A stretch of DNA of 64,000 nucleotides from Prochlorococcus marinus CUG1415 (GCF_017696015.1 NZ_JAAORL010000001.1:1-64000); one strand, 5' to 3'. Numbered from the stretch's first letter, positions 10,355 to 20,265 are shown. Translations and numbers: made by a program. Notes: generated from the letters alone by a model not told the origin.

Positions 10355-11089
10355 TTGGTTGAGTCTAATCAAAATCAAGATTCGAACCTAGGATCTAGGC
10401 TCCAACAGGATCTAAAAAATGATCTGATAGCTGGTTTGTTGGTTGTAATACCATTAGCAACAACTATCTGGCTTTCATCATTAGTAAGTAAATTTGTTTT
10501 AACGTTAGTTACATCTGTTCCTAAACAATTAAATCCATTTATTACTTTAAATCCTTTATTACAAGATTTAATTAATCTTAGTTTGGGGTTAACTGTCCCC
10601 TTGTTAGCTATTTTGCTTATAGGCTTAATGGCTAGAAACTTTGTAGGAAGATGGTTATTAGAATTTGGAGAAGGTACCTTGTCAAAAATTCCAGTAGCAG
10701 GGGCAGTGTATAAAACTCTGAAACAATTGCTCGAAACTTTTTTAAGTAATAAATCTAATCGATTTAGAAGAGTTGTATTAGTTCAATATCCACGTGAGGG
10801 ACTATATAGCGTAGGCTTCGTAACTGGTGATGTTGGACCCTCCCTGCAGCCAGATTTAGAAGAAAAGTTGTTAAGTGTTTTTATACCTACAGCACCAAAT
10901 CCAACTACTGGTTGGTATACTTTGGTTCCCGAGTCCTCTGTTAAGGATTTGAATATTTCTGTTGAAGATGCTTTTAGAACAATAATTTCGGCTGGGATAG
11001 TTAATCCAGATGAAAAAAATAATACTACAAATCCAACATTTTCAAAATTATTTTCTCAATTACGTGCCTCTACTAATACTTCTTCTTAA
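10355..11089 (+). CDS. DUF502 family membrane protein
   Basis: The 244-residue protein starts with TTG (VESNQNQDS follows) after an AT-rich intergenic region. Two hydrophobic helices are visible: about 25-50 (DLIAGLLVVIPLATTIWLSS) and about 70-95 (LGLTVPLLAILLIGLMARNF). The central conserved block GEGTLSKIPVAGAVYKTLKQ and a later FIPTAPNPTTGWYTLVP are hallmarks of the DUF502 (COG2928) family found in bacteria and plant plastids. Function is unestablished. It lies 3 bp before nusB, suggesting an operon with nusB and ftsY. Family assignment is fairly firm from these motifs. Confidence 0.85.
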   Translation: MVESNQNQDSNLGSRLQQDLKNDLIAGLLVVIPLATTIWLSSLVSKFVLTLVTSVPKQLNPFITLNPLLQDLINLSLGLTVPLLAILLIGLMARNFVGRWLLEFGEGTLSKIPVAGAVYKTLKQLLETFLSNKSNRFRRVVLVQYPREGLYSVGFVTGDVGPSLQPDLEEKLLSVFIPTAPNPTTGWYTLVPESSVKDLNISVEDAFRTIISAGIVNPDEKNNTTNPTFSKLFSQLRASTNTSS

Positions 11090-11092
11090 TTC

Positions 11093-11722
11093 ATGCATAA
11101 AAATAGATCCCTATCTAGAGAATTATCTTTAATTTCTCTAGGCTTGATAAAAGATAAAGGTGATTTCAAATTAAATAAATTTCAGATAGAAGAGATTTTT
11201 GAATCTGCTTTGGATACTCTCATAAATCATTGCAGAGATGAATTAGATAATTGCGAATTAGAGTTAGAAAATGCATCACAAAAAATATTAGACAGTGAAT
11301 TGCAGGAAGGGGTTCATTCTTCTTTCTCAAATGTTAGAGAAGATTTAAAAAAATCTCTAAAAAAAATTGAAACTGTAATGAATACTCTCTCAGTAACTTT
11401 GGACTTTCCAAGATTAATAGTTTCTAGTGGACAAATTGATATTAGAGAGGATGTGAATCAGAGGATTAGTAATATTATTAATAACATTACAATTATTGAT
11501 TCTGATATTGATCAAGCCATGGATGGTTGGAGATTAAAAAGACTACCAAGAATTGATCGAGATATTTTGCGTTTAGCTTATGTGGATATTAATTTTTTGA
11601 ACACACCTTTTGCTGTTTCTTGTGATGAGGCAGTAAATCTAGCCAATAAATATAGTGATATTCAAGGAAGAAAATTTATTAATGGTGTTTTAAGGAGATT
11701 ACAAACAGTAAAATTGCAATAG
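11093..11722 (+). CDS. nusB: Transcription antitermination factor NusB
   Basis: The 209-residue protein has a C-terminal NusB helical domain with the signature DGWRLKRLPRIDRDILRLAY and a following DEAVNLANKYSDIQGRKFING block. NusB binds boxA RNA with NusE (S10) and supports rRNA transcription antitermination. The first 90 residues are longer than in E. coli NusB, as is common in cyanobacteria. It follows the DUF502 gene by 3 bp and is 57 bp before ftsY. Confidence 0.93.
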   Translation: MHKNRSLSRELSLISLGLIKDKGDFKLNKFQIEEIFESALDTLINHCRDELDNCELELENASQKILDSELQEGVHSSFSNVREDLKKSLKKIETVMNTLSVTLDFPRLIVSSGQIDIREDVNQRISNIINNITIIDSDIDQAMDGWRLKRLPRIDRDILRLAYVDINFLNTPFAVSCDEAVNLANKYSDIQGRKFINGVLRRLQTVKLQ

Positions 11723-11779
11723 TTATTTGATATTTATGAATAATATTTTAAAATTATTAAAAACGAATCATAAATATCA

Positions 11780-13024
11780 ATGACAAATACCGATTCTGAT
11801 AATTCTCTAGAGTGGGCTGCCCAAGCTTATGCACTCTTAAAAAAACGACAAGAAGAACAGAATCAACAAGAACAGAATCAACAAGAACAGAATCAACAAG
11901 AACAGAATCAACAAGAACAGAATCAACAAGAACAAAAAGAAGCTTTGATTGATAGTGCTAGTGAAGAAAATCTCTCTCAAAAGACTAAAACTGTTCCTGA
12001 AGCTGAATTAGGAGAATTTGATGATAATTTTACTTGGTCGGCAATGGTATTAGCCGCTCAAGGAAAAAAAATAAATCAAATATCGATAGATGAAATTGAC
12101 TGGTTAACTAAATTAAGAAGAGGATTAGAGGAAACACGTAAAGGGTTTGTTACTGAATTATTGGATAGATTGGGAGATGATCCTCTTACTCCTGAATCTC
12201 TAGATGATTTAGAGACCCTATTAATAAGAGCTGATGTTGGTATTGATTCAACCGATAAAGTTATAAATTCTCTCAGAAAAAAATTAAATGAGGAAGTTGT
12301 TGGTGGAGAAGCAGGAATAAAATTCTTAAAGAAAGAATTAAAATCAATTATAGATAAACCTATACAAAGTTCAGGCACTAATATTTTAGTGCCTAAAAAG
12401 GGTAATTTAAATGTCTGGTTATTAGTAGGAGTTAATGGCGTTGGTAAAACGACTACTTTAGGAAAATTAGCATATTTGTCATCTAGAAGTAATTATAAAA
12501 CCTTGATAGCTGCAGCTGATACTTTTAGAGCTGCGGCAGTAGAACAATTAAAAGTATGGGGTGAGAGGAGTAATGTTGATGTCATATCTAATCAATCAAA
12601 AAATGCTGATCCAGCTGCTGTAGTATTTGATGCAATTAATTCTGCAACAAAAAGAAATGTTGACTTATTACTAGTTGATACAGCAGGGAGATTGCAAACA
12701 AAAAATAATTTGATGGATGAATTAGCAAAAATAAAAAAAATTATTGATAAAAAGGTTCCAGATGCAATTGTTGAATCATTATTAGTTTTAGATGCAAGTC
12801 AGGGTCAAAATGGCTTAAAGCAAGCAAAAAGTTTTGCAAAATCAGCAAATTTAAGTGGAGCAATTATTACTAAATTAGATGGCACTTCAAGAGGAGGAGT
12901 CTCTTTAGCTGTTTCTCAAGAAGTTAATTTGCCTATAAGATTTATTGGAGCTGGAGAAGGTATTCAAGATTTGAGACCTTTTAATAGTTATGAATTTGTA
13001 GAAGCTATGCTTGCAGATAAATAA
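11780..13024 (+). CDS. ftsY: Signal recognition particle receptor FtsY
   Basis: The 414-residue SRP receptor GTPase docks ribosome-SRP complexes at the membrane. The C-terminal NG domain is complete: G1 GVNGVGKTTTLGKLA (about 217-231), DTAGRLQ near residue 300, TKLDGTSRGG near 362 and GAGEGIQDLRPF at the end. The acidic N-terminal A region contains five perfect EQNQQ pentapeptides (residues 26-50), a low-complexity linker likely tolerant of length change. No transmembrane helix is present, so membrane association would be peripheral. Confidence 0.96.
   Translation: MTNTDSDNSLEWAAQAYALLKKRQEEQNQQEQNQQEQNQQEQNQQEQNQQEQKEALIDSASEENLSQKTKTVPEAELGEFDDNFTWSAMVLAAQGKKINQISIDEIDWLTKLRRGLEETRKGFVTELLDRLGDDPLTPESLDDLETLLIRADVGIDSTDKVINSLRKKLNEEVVGGEAGIKFLKKELKSIIDKPIQSSGTNILVPKKGNLNVWLLVGVNGVGKTTTLGKLAYLSSRSNYKTLIAAADTFRAAAVEQLKVWGERSNVDVISNQSKNADPAAVVFDAINSATKRNVDLLLVDTAGRLQTKNNLMDELAKIKKIIDKKVPDAIVESLLVLDASQGQNGLKQAKSFAKSANLSGAIITKLDGTSRGGVSLAVSQEVNLPIRFIGAGEGIQDLRPFNSYEFVEAMLADK
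11855..11929 (+). repeat. 15-bp tandem repeat within ftsY
   Basis: Five head-to-tail copies of the 15-mer GAACAGAATCAACAA encode five EQNQQ units in the FtsY A domain. The copies look identical at the DNA level, which suggests slipped-strand expansion and a copy number that could vary between strains. The reading frame is preserved because the unit is a multiple of three. Confidence 0.95.
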
Positions 13025-13092
13025 AAATTTAATTAAAAATTTTTTAAAAATATAAATTTAATGTTAAAACATATTTATCTATTAGATTTGTT

Positions 13093-14436
13093 GTGAAAAC
13101 TAATCAAAAAGAAAAATTATTTTCAAGCAAATTTATTCAAAAATTTTTAGATAATGAATCTAAAGCATCTTTAAGCAATAAATATAAGATTACTGAAATT
13201 GCATCTTCATTAGCATATTACTTAAAATCTTTTTCCAATATAAATAAATTATTGGATTATATTTGTTTAATTTTTAAACATATTTTTAAAGAAAAAATAA
13301 TATTAATTATTCCTTTAAATTATGAGGGAGAAATATGGAATGAAAACATAAAAATTTCTGCTAATAATGACTGTTTAAAAATTCAAGAAGAAATTAATAG
13401 TTTTTTGAATAAATTTAATTTTTCTAAAAATTTTAAAATAAAACAGATTCTAAATTTTGAAAATGCTTTAAGAAATAATTTCAAAGAATATAAAATTGAA
13501 ACAGACAAAATATTATCTAGAGGGAAATGCAGAGGATTTATTTATATTTTTAGCGATAATTTAGCTGGTGATTCCATCACTGATGATTCAAATTTTAATT
13601 TTATTCAAAATTGTCTTGCTGTTGGATTAGAAAATTACTGCTTGATAAAAACAAAGAAAAAGCATGAGAATGTTGATAGAGAAATTTCTACCGGTGCAGA
13701 AATACAATCTCAATTGCTCCCAGATTATTGTCCAGTTATTTATGGGGTAGACCTTGCTGCACATTGTAGGCCTGCTCTCCAGTTAGGCGGAGATTATTAT
13801 GATTTTATGTGTTTAAAGACGAATATCTCAGAAAAAAGAAAAGAAAAAGCTAGATGGGCTTTAGTAATTGGTGATGTTATGGGCAAAGGTATTCCCGCGG
13901 GTCTGCTAATGACTATGCTAAGAGGAATGTTACGTGCAGAGGTTCTTACAGGATTACCGCCAGATAGAATTTTGCATGATTTGAATCAATTAGCAATAAA
14001 TGATTTAGATCAATCACATAGATTTGTGACATTATTTTATTCAGATTATGACCCTAGAACCAGAAAATTGAGATTTGCTAATGCAGCTCATAATCCCCCT
14101 TTGCTTTGGAAAAGCTCAGATCAGAAAATTATAAAATTAGATGCAGAAGGATTGGTACTTGGATTACAAAAAGAAGCTGAATATCATTGTGGTGAAATCA
14201 AGCTGAATGAAAATGATTTAGTGCTTTATTACACTGATGGTGTAATCGATACTGCTAATTGTCTAGGCGAAAGATTTGATGAGGAAAGGTTAATTAAAAC
14301 CCTTACAAAATTATGTAAGCAATCCTATACATCACAAGAGATCTTAAATAAAATATTTAAAAAATTAGATGACTTTACTGGACAAAATAGACATTTAGAA
14401 GATGATGCATCTATGGTTATTTTGCAATTGAAATAG
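13093..14436 (+). CDS. PP2C-type serine phosphatase (SpoIIE/RsbU-like)
   Basis: The 447-residue protein starts with GTG. Residues about 30-195 are an AT-rich-coded, weakly conserved GAF-like sensor region. Residues about 200-447 are a SpoIIE/RsbU PP2C phosphatase: GAEIQSQLLPDYCP linker, metal-binding GGDYYDF (about 232-238), GDVMGKGIPAGLLMTMLRG (about 259-277), FVTLFYSDYDP, NAAHNPPLLW, YYTDGVIDT and DDASMVILQL. These enzymes dephosphorylate anti-sigma antagonists or other serine sites in response to signals. Target and stimulus are unknown here. It sits alone between ftsY and argH. Confidence 0.88.
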   Translation: MKTNQKEKLFSSKFIQKFLDNESKASLSNKYKITEIASSLAYYLKSFSNINKLLDYICLIFKHIFKEKIILIIPLNYEGEIWNENIKISANNDCLKIQEEINSFLNKFNFSKNFKIKQILNFENALRNNFKEYKIETDKILSRGKCRGFIYIFSDNLAGDSITDDSNFNFIQNCLAVGLENYCLIKTKKKHENVDREISTGAEIQSQLLPDYCPVIYGVDLAAHCRPALQLGGDYYDFMCLKTNISEKRKEKARWALVIGDVMGKGIPAGLLMTMLRGMLRAEVLTGLPPDRILHDLNQLAINDLDQSHRFVTLFYSDYDPRTRKLRFANAAHNPPLLWKSSDQKIIKLDAEGLVLGLQKEAEYHCGEIKLNENDLVLYYTDGVIDTANCLGERFDEERLIKTLTKLCKQSYTSQEILNKIFKKLDDFTGQNRHLEDDASMVILQLK

Positions 14437-14498
14437 ATATTTTTTGTCACCGATATAAAAAAATGCTTTATTAGAGATATCTAAAGCTAATAATTTAT

Positions 14499-15878
14499 AT
14501 GGCAAAAGTTTGGAGTAAAAGATTTGATAATACACTTAACCCGTTCATTGAAAAGTTTAATGCTTCAATTGGTTTTGACAGAAAACTTATTTTAGAAGAC
14601 TTAGATTGCTCGATTGCACATGCAAAAATGCTTGGTAAAACAAAGGTTTTATCTTCTTCTGAAACTCTTCAGATTATTAATGCTTTAGAGAAAATAAAAG
14701 TTGATTATTTGGAAGGTGAATTTACGCCTAGTCCTCCTTCTGAAGATATTCACTATAGTATTGAAGAAAAACTTATTAGTTTAATTGGTGAAACTGGAAA
14801 AAAATTGCATACAGGTAGAAGTAGAAATGATCAAGTTGGTACAGATATAAGATTGTGGCTAAGAAAAGAGATTGACAATCTTGAAACTTTAATAATTGAT
14901 TTGCAAAAATCCTTCTTAAATCTCGCGAAATCTAATATTTATACCTTAATTCCTGGATATACACATATGCAAAGAGCACAACCATTATCTTTGGCTCATC
15001 ATTTATTGGCTTATTTAGAAATGTTCCAAAGAGACCGCGAAAGGTTTAAAGAAGTAAGATCGAGAGTGAATACTTCACCATTAGGAGCTGCAGCATTAGC
15101 CGGCACAAAAATAAAAATAGATAGGAACTTTACAGCTTCAGAACTGGGTTTTGAAAAGATTTATAAAAATAGTATTGATGCTGTAAGTGATAGAGATTTT
15201 TGTATAGAGTTTGTGTCTGCATCTGCTTTGGCAATGTCTCATTTGAGTAAAATTTCGGAAGAAATAATTTTATGGGTAACTGATGAATTTTCTTTTGCAA
15301 AATTAACAGACAAATGTGCTACTGGTAGTAGCTTAATGCCGCAGAAAAAAAATCCGGATGTTCCAGAATTGATAAGAGGTAAAACAGGAAGAGTGTATGG
15401 ACATCTGCAAGCTTTGTTAACGATGGTTAAAGGGGTACCACTTGCATATAATAAAGATTTTCAAGAGGATAAAGAGCCAATATTTGATACTGCAGAGACT
15501 ATATCTTCTTGCATTAAAGCAATGACTATTTTAATTAATGAAGGGATAGAATTTAATATTAAAAAATTATCTGATTCCGTAGAAAATGACTTTTCTAATG
15601 CTACTGATTTGGCAGATTACTTAGTTGGTAAACAGGTCCCCTTTAGGACCGCTTATCAAGTTGTGGGTGAAATTGTTAAGTATTGCTTAGAGAGAAAAAT
15701 ATTGTTTAAAAATCTTAAAATTGATGAATTTAAAAAATTTCATCCCGAATTTGATGAGGATGTTTTTGTGGATCTTGAACCTCTTAATGTAGTGAAGTCA
15801 AGAACTAGTGAGGGTGGAACAGGTTTTAAGCAGGTAGAAAAGGAGGTAAATAACTGGCAGAAAAAATTGTTGCTCTGA
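14499..15878 (+). CDS. argH: Argininosuccinate lyase
   Basis: The 459-residue enzyme cleaves argininosuccinate to arginine and fumarate, the last step of arginine synthesis. The fumarase/aspartase superfamily signature [15 protein letters not shown] is near residues 275-289. [13 protein letters not shown] and [11 protein letters not shown] mark the other two active-site regions. Length is typical. The ATG at 14499 begins MAKVWSKRF, the usual cyanobacterial start. argJ later in the window belongs to the same pathway but is not linked. Confidence 0.97.
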   Translation: MAKVWSKRFDNTLNPFIEKFNASIGFDRKLILEDLDCSIAHAKMLGKTKVLSSSETLQIINALEKIKVDYLEGEFTPSPPSEDIHYSIEEKLISLIGETGKKLHTGRSRNDQVGTDIRLWLRKEIDNLETLIIDLQKSFLNLAKSNIYTLIPGYTHMQRAQPLSLAHHLLAYLEMFQRDRERFKEVRSRVNTSPLGAAALAGTKIKIDRNFTASELGFEKIYKNSIDAVSDRDFCIEFVSASALAMSHLSKISEEIILWVTDEFSFAKLTDKCATGSSLMPQKKNPDVPELIRGKTGRVYGHLQALLTMVKGVPLAYNKDFQEDKEPIFDTAETISSCIKAMTILINEGIEFNIKKLSDSVENDFSNATDLADYLVGKQVPFRTAYQVVGEIVKYCLERKILFKNLKIDEFKKFHPEFDEDVFVDLEPLNVVKSRTSEGGTGFKQVEKEVNNWQKKLLL

Positions 15879-15988
15879 ATTTGACTTATTTTTCTACAAT
15901 AAAGGTATGCTTTGAAGTAGAATAATAAGGTAATGTTATAGAACTACTTAATGTAGTTTTTATTAGGTTTTTCTTTGTTGATTTTAAA

Positions 15989-16567
15989 GTGAGTATTTTT
16001 GTTGGCAATTTGCCTTTCCGCGCAGAGCGTGAAGATGTTTTACAGTTATTTGCCCCTTTTGGTGAAGTTTTAAATTGTTCTCTTCCTCTTGAAAGGGATA
16101 CTGGAAGAAAAAGAGGATTTGCATTTGTTGAGATGGCAGATGCAGCAATTGAGTCAACAGCTATTGATGGTTTGCAAGGCACAGAGCTTATGGGTAGACC
16201 ATTAAGAATTAATAAGGCAGAGCCAAGAGGTTCTGGAGGATCTCGTAGAGGAGGCAGAGGAGGCGGCGGCTATGGCGGTGGCGGCTATGGCGGTGGAAAT
16301 AATGGCGGCGGCGGCTATGGCGGTGGCGGCTATGGCGGTGGAAATAATGGTGGCGGCGGCTATGGCGGTGGCGGCTATGGCGGTGGAAATAATGGTGGTG
16401 GAAATTCTGAATCTAAAACTTCTTATACGAATAAATCCTCTGGAGCAGAAGGTTGGGAAGATAGAAGTTATGGAAACTCTTCTGAAAACTCTGAATATGA
16501 AAGTGGTAGAAGTAGAAGAAAAAGAGGACTTTCAAATGAAGATAATGTATCAAATGAGGAGAACTAA
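15989..16567 (+). CDS. Glycine-rich RNA-binding protein with one RRM
   Basis: The 192-residue protein starts with GTG (MSIFVGNLPF). An RRM covers residues 1-80, with RNP2 IFVGNL (3-8) and RNP1 KRGFAFVEM (41-49). It is followed by an RGG/GGYGG low-complexity tail (about 85-140) and an Arg/Ser/Glu-rich end. This is the cyanobacterial Rbp architecture; such proteins bind mRNA and are often cold responsive. The tail is encoded by a GC-rich tandem repeat unlike the rest of this AT-rich DNA. The last 4 bp overlap the convergent dus gene. Confidence 0.93.
   Translation: MSIFVGNLPFRAEREDVLQLFAPFGEVLNCSLPLERDTGRKRGFAFVEMADAAIESTAIDGLQGTELMGRPLRINKAEPRGSGGSRRGGRGGGGYGGGGYGGGNNGGGGYGGGGYGGGNNGGGGYGGGGYGGGNNGGGNSESKTSYTNKSSGAEGWEDRSYGNSSENSEYESGRSRRKRGLSNEDNVSNEEN
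16262..16399 (+). repeat. GC-rich 45-bp tandem repeat in the RNA-binding protein tail
   Basis: Three near-identical copies of a roughly 45 bp unit built from GGCGGCTATGGCGGT blocks encode a GGGYGGGGYGGGNNG period. Differences are mainly GGC/GGT synonymous changes. The block is strikingly GC-rich against the surrounding A/T-rich coding DNA because it is almost all glycine codons. It should be prone to length variation. Confidence 0.9.
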
Positions 16568-17568
16568 GAACCCATTTCTTTAAGCTTAGAAGTTAATTTA
16601 AAAAGGTAATCGATATCTAATTCCTTTTTTATAGATTTAAGTGATATTTGATTTCTCCAAATTTTTGCTTTTGGAATACCTTCAACTAAATTTATAAGAT
16701 GTTTACAAATATCCCAAGATTTGCCTCCATTAGTTAAATGCTCTTCTATGTATGGAATTAACGAGAAGATAATATCTGAAGCAGATTTGGGTTTTGTATT
16801 GATTCCATAGACTTTTTGATCAATTTCAGACCATCTTAAGGGATGTTTATATGCTGATCTTCCAATCATTACACCATCAAAATCATTTAGGGCTTTTAAT
16901 GATTCATTGATATTTGTGAAACCTCCATTGATTTCTATTAATAATTTTGGATTTAATTTTTTTAATTTTTTTACTACATCGTACTTCAGTGGAGGTATAG
17001 TTCTATTTTGTTTTGGATTTAGACCTTTTAATATGGCTTTCCTCGCATGAACTGTAAATCTGTCAGCACCGGCATTTGCAATATACCTCACAAAATTATT
17101 CAAATTGATGAAACTATCGTCTTCGTCTACACCTATTCTGTGTTTAATCGTAACAGGTAAGCTACAGCTATTTTTTAACGATTCTATACATTTTGCTACT
17201 TTTTCAGGATCTTTCATAAGTGAAGCGCCAAAATTTCCTGAACAGACTCTTGGACTTGGACAACCAACATTAAAGTTTATTTCGTCATAACCCCAATCCT
17301 GTGCCATGCGGGCAGCCTCTTTAAGGATTTCAGGATTGTCCCCACCAAATTGAATGGATATTGGGTGTTCTTCATTATTAAAATCTAAAAAATTTTCTTT
17401 TTTGTTCGTATAAACTAAACTTTGGGCCACAATCATTTCCGTATACAAGAGAGCTTCAGTACTTATTTTTCTCATTATCATTCTGAAATGTTTATCAGTA
17501 CAATCCATCATTGGAGCAATACTTAATTTATGAATATTTTTAATAGAATTAGTTTGAATAGAACTCAT
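16564..17568 (-). CDS. dusA: tRNA-dihydrouridine synthase (DusA-like)
   Basis: The 334-residue FMN enzyme reduces specific uridines in tRNA D-loops. Family motifs are LSIAPMMDCTDKHFRMI (residues 15-31), QFGGDNP (73-79), INFNVGCPSPRV with the conserved Cys103, VTIKHRIGVD, FTVHAR and GVMIGRSAY. The MMDxTDRHFR start and the GCPSPRVCSGNFGASLM block fit DusA better than DusB or DusC. It is convergent with the RRM gene and divergent from msrB, with only 23 bp separating the two starts. Confidence 0.92.
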   Translation of the reverse strand: MSSIQTNSIKNIHKLSIAPMMDCTDKHFRMIMRKISTEALLYTEMIVAQSLVYTNKKENFLDFNNEEHPISIQFGGDNPEILKEAARMAQDWGYDEINFNVGCPSPRVCSGNFGASLMKDPEKVAKCIESLKNSCSLPVTIKHRIGVDEDDSFINLNNFVRYIANAGADRFTVHARKAILKGLNPKQNRTIPPLKYDVVKKLKKLNPKLLIEINGGFTNINESLKALNDFDGVMIGRSAYKHPLRWSEIDQKVYGINTKPKSASDIIFSLIPYIEEHLTNGGKSWDICKHLINLVEGIPKAKIWRNQISLKSIKKELDIDYLFKLTSKLKEMGS

Positions 17569-17591
17569 TACTTTTTATGTGATTTAAAAAT

Positions 17592-18086
17592 ATGAATCAA
17601 TTCCTATCAAGAAGAACTTTTATTTTAATTCCTACAATGTCAATCTTAAAACTAATCTTTAAGCCTATGCAAGTATTAGCCTCATCACTTGCTTCTAAAG
17701 AAGATTGGAATTTATCAAAAGAGGAATGGAAGTCTAGGCTTAGTCAGGAATCCTACTATATTTTGAGGGAGGAAGGAACTGAAAGGGCTTTCAGTAGTCA
17801 ATTAAGTAATGAGAAAAGAAAAGGGGTTTTTTACTGCGCTGGATGTGATTTACCGCTTTTTCTATCAGATAAAAAGTATGATAGTGGTACAGGATGGCCA
17901 AGCTTTTGGGATTCGATTCAAGGATCAGTTCAGACAAAGGTTGATTTCAAGTTAATTGTCCCAAGAACCGAATATCATTGTTCAAGATGCGGTGGACATC
18001 AAGGACATGTCTTTAATGATGGCCCACTTCCAACTGGCAAAAGATACTGTAATAACGGGCTAGCATTAAGGTTTGTTCCTGAGTAA
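17592..18086 (+). CDS. msrB: Peptide methionine-(R)-S-oxide reductase MsrB, probably exported
   Basis: The 164-residue protein has a complete MsrB domain (about 37-164). Zinc-binding Cys pairs are Cys82/Cys85 and Cys130/Cys133, and the catalytic Cys153 is in RYCNNG. The first 35 residues contain SRRTF (6-10) followed by a hydrophobic stretch, which looks like a twin-arginine signal peptide, so the enzyme may repair oxidised methionine outside the cytoplasm. The signal call is inference. An alternative internal start would give a cytoplasmic form. Confidence 0.93.
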   Translation: MNQFLSRRTFILIPTMSILKLIFKPMQVLASSLASKEDWNLSKEEWKSRLSQESYYILREEGTERAFSSQLSNEKRKGVFYCAGCDLPLFLSDKKYDSGTGWPSFWDSIQGSVQTKVDFKLIVPRTEYHCSRCGGHQGHVFNDGPLPTGKRYCNNGLALRFVPE

Positions 18087-18093
18087 AAATTTG

Positions 18094-18107
18094 TGCGGCC
18101 TTCCGCA
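18094..18107 (+). terminator. Short hairpin downstream of msrB
   Basis: TGCGG-CCTT-CCGCA forms a 5 bp GC-rich stem with a 4 nt loop, 8 bp after the msrB stop, followed by ACTTGTTTT. It is a plausible weak intrinsic terminator separating msrB from grpE. The T-tract is imperfect. Confidence 0.5.
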
Positions 18108-18161
18108 ACTTGTTTTGTGCATCACTTTAATGGAAAATAGTTTTAATAAATTTTTAGAAAA

Positions 18162-18881
18162 ATGATTGAAAAGCAATCAGACAATATTGATAATAAAGAA
18201 AATGATCTTTCTAATCAGGATAATGCTCCTGATAATACTTTACCTTTAGAGGATCAAATAACTGAAAATGATAAATCATCCTCTCAAAAAACAGAAGAAA
18301 TAAATACTGAAGAATTAAAAAATACTATTTCAAATAATGATGCAAGGTTAGAACAGTTAGAAAAAGAGCATGAAACATTAAAAAATCAATATGTAAGAAT
18401 TTCAGCAGATTTTGAAAATTTTAGAAAAAGACAGTCTAGAGATCAGGATGATTTAAAAATCCAACTTGTTACTAAGTCTTTAACTGCAATTCTCCCTATT
18501 GTCGATAATTTTGAGAGAGCAAGACAACAACTTAAACCTGAAAGTGAAGAAGCTCAAGTACTTCATAGAAGTTATCAAGGATTGTATAAACAATTAGTAG
18601 AAGTTTTAAAACAACAAGGTATTGCACCCATGAGAGTTGTTGGTCAGCAATTTGATCCAAATTTACATGAAGCTGTATTAAGAGAGCCTAGTGAAGAGTT
18701 TAAAGAAGATTTTATTGTAGAAGAATTGCAGCGAGGATATCATTTGGAAGGCAAGGTTTTAAGACATGCTTTGGTTAAAGTTTCTATGGGACCTGGTAAA
18801 CAAAATTCACAAGAGGAAGTAGAAAAGGATAAAGTTGAAGGGGATATTGATTCTGAGGAGAATACTTCCGAAGATGTATAG
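18162..18881 (+). CDS. grpE: Nucleotide exchange factor GrpE
   Basis: The 239-residue protein is the DnaK nucleotide exchange factor. The N-terminal 60 residues are acidic and disordered, then a long coiled coil ([28 protein letters not shown]) leads to the beta-wing region with [20 protein letters not shown] and [11 protein letters not shown]. It is 29 bp upstream of dnaJ in the same direction, a conserved chaperone pair. Confidence 0.96.
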   Translation: MIEKQSDNIDNKENDLSNQDNAPDNTLPLEDQITENDKSSSQKTEEINTEELKNTISNNDARLEQLEKEHETLKNQYVRISADFENFRKRQSRDQDDLKIQLVTKSLTAILPIVDNFERARQQLKPESEEAQVLHRSYQGLYKQLVEVLKQQGIAPMRVVGQQFDPNLHEAVLREPSEEFKEDFIVEELQRGYHLEGKVLRHALVKVSMGPGKQNSQEEVEKDKVEGDIDSEENTSEDV

Positions 18882-18910
18882 ACCCCAAATTTTTAGTTGA
18901 GCATTATTTA

Positions 18911-20035
18911 ATGGCTGATTTTTACCAAATACTTGGAGTTTCAAGAGATGCTGATGCTGATACCTTAAAAAGGGCTTATAGAAAATTAGCAAGACAATAT
19001 CATCCTGATGTTAATAAAGAACCTGGCGCTGAAGATAAATTTAAAGAAATCGGCAAGGCTTATGAAGCATTAGCGGATCCCGAAACTAGAGCTAGATATG
19101 ATCAATTTGGAGAGGCTGGCCTTGGAGGTGCTGCTGGAATGCCTGATATGGGTGATATGGGGGGCTTTGCAGATTTATTTGAAACTTTTTTTAATGGATT
19201 TGGTGGACAAAATCCACAAGGAGGTAGGACTCAAAGAAGAGGTCCTCAACAAGGTGATGATTTAAGATATGACCTTAATGTTGATTTTAAGGATGCAATA
19301 TTTGGCCAACAAAGAGAAATTAAAATTCCGCATTTAGAGACCTGTGAAGTGTGTAGGGGAACAGGTGCTAAGCCAGGCACAGGACCAAAAACTTGTACAA
19401 CATGTGGAGGAAGTGGCCAAGTCAGAAGAGCCACAAGAACTCCATTTGGTAATTTCACACAAGTAGCTGAATGTCCTTCATGTAATGGAGCTGGTCAAAT
19501 AATTGCGGATCCATGTATAAGTTGCGGAGGCAATGGAGTAAAGCAAGTTAGAAAAAAATTAAGAATTAATATTCCTGCAGGAGTTGATACTGGTACCAAA
19601 TTAAGAGTTTCTGGAGAAGGTAATGTTGGTTTGAAAGGGGGCCCACCAGGAGATCTTTATGTTTTTATCAAGGTGAAGAATGATTCAAAATTAAAAAGAG
19701 ATGGTGTTACTATCTATTCAGAAATAGCTGTAAGTTATTTACAGGCTATTTTAGGAGATACTGTTCAAATTATTACAGTTGATGGCAAGGTTAATTTAAA
19801 CATCCCAAGTGGTACTCAACCTAATACAACTCTTTCTCTTGAGAATAAAGGCGTGCCTAGACTTGGTAATCCAGTTGCAAGAGGAAATCATGAAGTTTTA
19901 GTAAAGGTAAAATTACCAACTCGTATAACTGAGGAAGAACGCAAGCTTTTAGAGGGCCTAGCTTCTCAATATTCAGATAAAAATATCAATTCAAGTAGTG
20001 GACTGTTTAGTAAATTATTTGGTAAAGAATCTTAA
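18911..20035 (+). CDS. dnaJ: Chaperone protein DnaJ
   Basis: The 374-residue type I J-protein has all domains: the J domain with HPD (about residues 1-70), a G/M-rich linker ([19 protein letters not shown]), four CxxCxGxG zinc motifs (about 145-215, beginning CEVCRGTGA) and the C-terminal substrate-binding region. It stimulates DnaK ATPase. The stop codon overlaps the start of the next gene by one base (TAATG), indicating translational coupling. Confidence 0.97.
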   Translation: MADFYQILGVSRDADADTLKRAYRKLARQYHPDVNKEPGAEDKFKEIGKAYEALADPETRARYDQFGEAGLGGAAGMPDMGDMGGFADLFETFFNGFGGQNPQGGRTQRRGPQQGDDLRYDLNVDFKDAIFGQQREIKIPHLETCEVCRGTGAKPGTGPKTCTTCGGSGQVRRATRTPFGNFTQVAECPSCNGAGQIIADPCISCGGNGVKQVRKKLRINIPAGVDTGTKLRVSGEGNVGLKGGPPGDLYVFIKVKNDSKLKRDGVTIYSEIAVSYLQAILGDTVQIITVDGKVNLNIPSGTQPNTTLSLENKGVPRLGNPVARGNHEVLVKVKLPTRITEEERKLLEGLASQYSDKNINSSSGLFSKLFGKES

Positions 20036-20265
20036 TGACTGCTTTAAAGTATTTGGATCTTAAATCGGTTCCATGCCCTTTAAATCTTGTCAAAATTAAA
20101 TTAGCTTTAGAGAAATTATCCAACAATGAAGAACTTATTGTAGACATAGATAAAGGTGAACCAGAAGAAATGGTATTCAATAATTTAAAAGAGATGGGAT
20201 GTTGCTTTACACAAATAAAAGAATATGAAAAATTCTTAAAAATAAAAATTTTGAATGAAAACTGA
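20035..20265 (+). CDS. TusA/SirA-like small protein
   Basis: The 76-residue protein has the TusA/SirA fold signature near the N-terminus: LDLKSVPCPLNLVKIKLAL. The family motif is CPxP; here it reads CPLN, so the second proline is replaced while the cysteine is kept. TusA-family proteins carry persulfide sulfur, for example in tRNA thiolation. Start overlaps the dnaJ stop by 1 base and its end overlaps the rsgA start by 11, so dnaJ, this gene and rsgA are tightly coupled. Confidence 0.82.
   Translation: MTALKYLDLKSVPCPLNLVKIKLALEKLSNNEELIVDIDKGEPEEMVFNNLKEMGCCFTQIKEYEKFLKIKILNEN

Noticed and set aside
10374-10402. GATTCGAACC-containing stretch suggestive of a tRNA T-arm on the minus strand.
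   Set aside because: It lies inside the DUF502 coding sequence and no acceptor, D-arm or anticodon arm could be assembled around it.
16272-16583. Open frame shifted by one within the glycine-rich RNA-binding gene.
   Set aside because: It arises from the repeat sequence (Ala/Met/Val-rich translation) and overlaps a gene with a clear RRM in the other frame.
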